Positions 8,060-9,423 of a stretch of DNA of 9,423 bases are shown in pieces. The notes below the pieces were generated by a model, which was given only the letters and a program-made list of their open reading frames with translations, did not search any database and was not told where the DNA came from. Both the position numbers and the translations under genes were made by a program. This DNA comes from an uncultured Sulfurovum sp. (lineage in GTDB: Bacteria; Campylobacterota; Campylobacteria; Campylobacterales; Sulfurovaceae). Position 1 is the first letter of the stretch. Each line of letters begins with the position of its first letter. The stretch lies in NCBI GenBank assembly GCA_937938065.1, contig CALDBH010000111.1, positions 1-9,423 on the forward strand, written 5' to 3'.

Positions 8060-8869
8060 TTAGTAGAAGAGGGCAGACATATAGCCGACTACAGAATTTG
8101 TATCGTGACTTACATTCGCAGAGGTACGGTAGTCTAGTAATTTTGAAGAGAGCTTTATATGTTTGGCTGCGAGTATCATAGCTTTGATACCAGTAAGTCC
8201 ACAAGCATCACATCCCTTTTCAAGTTCATTTAAATCAAGTTTTTCAACACCTTTTAAACAATTTTGATCCAATGCATTTGCTTCTTTAAGGTTATGAAAA
8301 TGACTCAGATCAGAACTTATGACAACAGCATTGTCTTTATTATTTAAAAGTGCAGTAATGAGATTTGCTAATATTTTTTCAGAGACATCACCATAGATAA
8401 GTTCTATGACTTTTGTTTTTGGAAAGTAGTGTTGGATGAAAGGAAGTTGCACTTCGGTAGAGTGTTCTTTCTCATGTGCTTTGGGTTCAAATCCAATGTC
8501 AAACTGTTTAGCTAAAGCAAAAAGGTAGGCACTGTCTATCTCTAGGGGTCCGCAAGGTGTTTCATATGCTTCGTAATAGCTTCCGGAGATCCCTTTGAAG
8601 TAGTGGTGGTGACTGGGACCTATGACGATGATACGTTTTACGCTTGCCTGCTTTAAAAACCTGTACGCAAAGTTGGCTGTGAATCCACTATAGATATAGC
8701 CGGCATGAGGAACGATGATAGCTCTGGGAATAATGCTCTTAATTTCAGGGGGGATCTTCATCGTATCAAATGTATGATTGAATTCTCTGAAATGCATTTT
8801 TACTTTGGCACATTCCTTAGGATAGAAGAGACCTTGCACCGAGGCTTTTCGTATCGCATCACTCATCAT
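8060..8869 (-). CDS. Memo-family protein (AmmeMemoRadiSam system protein B)
   Basis: Member of the MEMO1/Memo-like family, related in fold to extradiol-type dioxygenases; the bacterial function is not established. The 269 residues show the family marks in order: RKASVQGLFYP (7-17), VPHAGYIYSG (H55), GPSHHHY (H87), EHSTEVQLPF (135-144), SSDLSHF (H190) and ACG (C223). H55, H87, H190 and C223 line up with His49, His81, His192 and Cys244 of human MEMO1, which bind metal, so an iron- or copper-binding site is likely. C220 and C223 form a CxxC, and C106 lies in a segment (ETPCGPLEID) where many relatives have a non-Cys residue. The ATG at 8869 overlaps the upstream stop as ATGA; a second ATG follows at once. 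The overlap with the AMMECR1-family gene points to coupled expression of A and B components. Confidence 0.92.
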   Translation of the reverse strand: MMSDAIRKASVQGLFYPKECAKVKMHFREFNHTFDTMKIPPEIKSIIPRAIIVPHAGYIYSGFTANFAYRFLKQASVKRIIVIGPSHHHYFKGISGSYYEAYETPCGPLEIDSAYLFALAKQFDIGFEPKAHEKEHSTEVQLPFIQHYFPKTKVIELIYGDVSEKILANLITALLNNKDNAVVISSDLSHFHNLKEANALDQNCLKGVEKLDLNELEKGCDACGLTGIKAMILAAKHIKLSSKLLDYRTSANVSHDTNSVVGYMSALFY

Positions 8870-9423
8870 TTCTCTTTATACATTGTGACAGTATAGGTAG
8901 AGATCTCAGGATGCTGTGAGAGGCAGTCATTGTTAAGGTTGGCTTTCATGCATAAGCTAGAGAAGAAATCATCAAATCTAGGTAACTGTTCCCAGACTTG
9001 AGGTAAATAGGTAGCATGTTTGCCGTTGAGTTTAAGTACAATGCCATCTTGAAAAGGAACGACCTTACTTCTTAGATCTTCTATAGTGTTATATGCCAAC
9101 GGTTGAGGTTCTGAAAGAATAGAGACTTCTATCTTAATATGTTGCAGTTCCTCTAATGTCAGTGGTAAAAATCTAGGATCACGTAAGGCAGCAGCCTGTG
9201 CATTTGATATAATGTCCTTATAGAGCGGACGATAGGCTTGAAGTGAACCTATGCATCCACGAAGTTGTTCATTTGGCTCTGTGTTGATGGTGACAAAAGC
9301 AGCACCATTCTCTTCAAGGCTAGGGTAGGTTTTTAAAGCATGTTCCAGATCAAACTCTTCAGGTTGATTTAACGCGACTAAAATAGCAGCTTTGGCTAAG
9401 GCTATGATTACATCATTCACTTT
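8866..9423 (-). CDS. AMMECR1-family protein (AmmeMemoRadiSam system protein A), possibly 5' partial
   Basis: Homologue of the AMMECR1 domain, a small soluble protein conserved from archaea to humans with no settled biochemical activity. Hallmarks: LRGCIG (53-58, counting from the GTG at 9420), AALRDPRFLPLTLEEL (77-92), IEVSILSEP (97-105) and ATYLPQVWEQLP (136-147). C157 (LCMKA) is also typical. The near-invariant Cys in LRGCIG makes catalysis or ligand binding plausible, but none is proven. The first possible start inside the window is GTG at 9420, giving 184 residues, near the family's usual length. The next codon outward (9421-9423) is an in-frame Lys with no stop, so the true start may lie off the edge. 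It overlaps the Memo-family gene by four bases. A radical SAM protein is the usual third partner and would have to be elsewhere. Confidence 0.9.
   Translation of the reverse strand, partial: KVNDVIIALAKAAILVALNQPEEFDLEHALKTYPSLEENGAAFVTINTEPNEQLRGCIGSLQAYRPLYKDIISNAQAAALRDPRFLPLTLEELQHIKIEVSILSEPQPLAYNTIEDLRSKVVPFQDGIVLKLNGKHATYLPQVWEQLPRFDDFFSSLCMKANLNNDCLSQHPEISTYTVTMYKEK

Overview
The window looks like chromosomal DNA of a Campylobacterota (Epsilonproteobacteria) bacterium, perhaps a Sulfurovum- or Sulfurimonas-like one. The base composition is AT-rich, the F1-ATPase proteins have the epsilonproteobacterial style (for example NTQKTTNAMKLVSS in gamma), and a Tol/ExbBD-type proton-channel operon sits directly behind the epsilon subunit gene, an arrangement typical of this phylum. 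The genus is an inference; there is no rRNA in the window to test it.

Left half, plus strand (1-5312): a tightly packed run atpG (5' end cut by the window edge) - atpD - atpC - tolQ - tolR - tolA - pheA. Gaps are 14, 29 and 10 bases or the genes overlap, so the run is probably one transcription unit. The first three encode the gamma, beta and epsilon subunits of F1-ATP synthase. The next three encode an inner-membrane machine that uses the proton motive force to energise the outer membrane. The last encodes a monofunctional prephenate dehydratase for phenylalanine synthesis. It occupies the place where tolB and pal might be expected and looks alphaproteobacterial in type.

Middle (5313-5415): a short convergent intergenic stretch holding a possible minus-strand terminator, a small perfect hairpin and a short gene-tail-like open stretch.

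Right half, minus strand (5416-9423): reading from the right edge, an AMMECR1-family gene and a Memo-family gene overlap by ATGA. They are the A and B components of the AmmeMemoRadiSam system, which is recognised from genomes but has no firmly established biochemical role. After a 331-base AT-rich gap comes a large membrane-anchored PAS-GGDEF-EAL protein predicted to handle cyclic di-GMP. The gap holds direct repeats, a 22-base dyad with a Fur-like overlap, a candidate promoter and a four-codon leader ORF overlapping the start of the GGDEF-EAL gene.

The most interesting region is the AMMECR1-Memo pair, because its function is open. Next come the leader of the cyclic di-GMP gene and the unusual position and type of pheA. 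No mobile elements, CRISPR arrays, tRNA or rRNA genes were seen.
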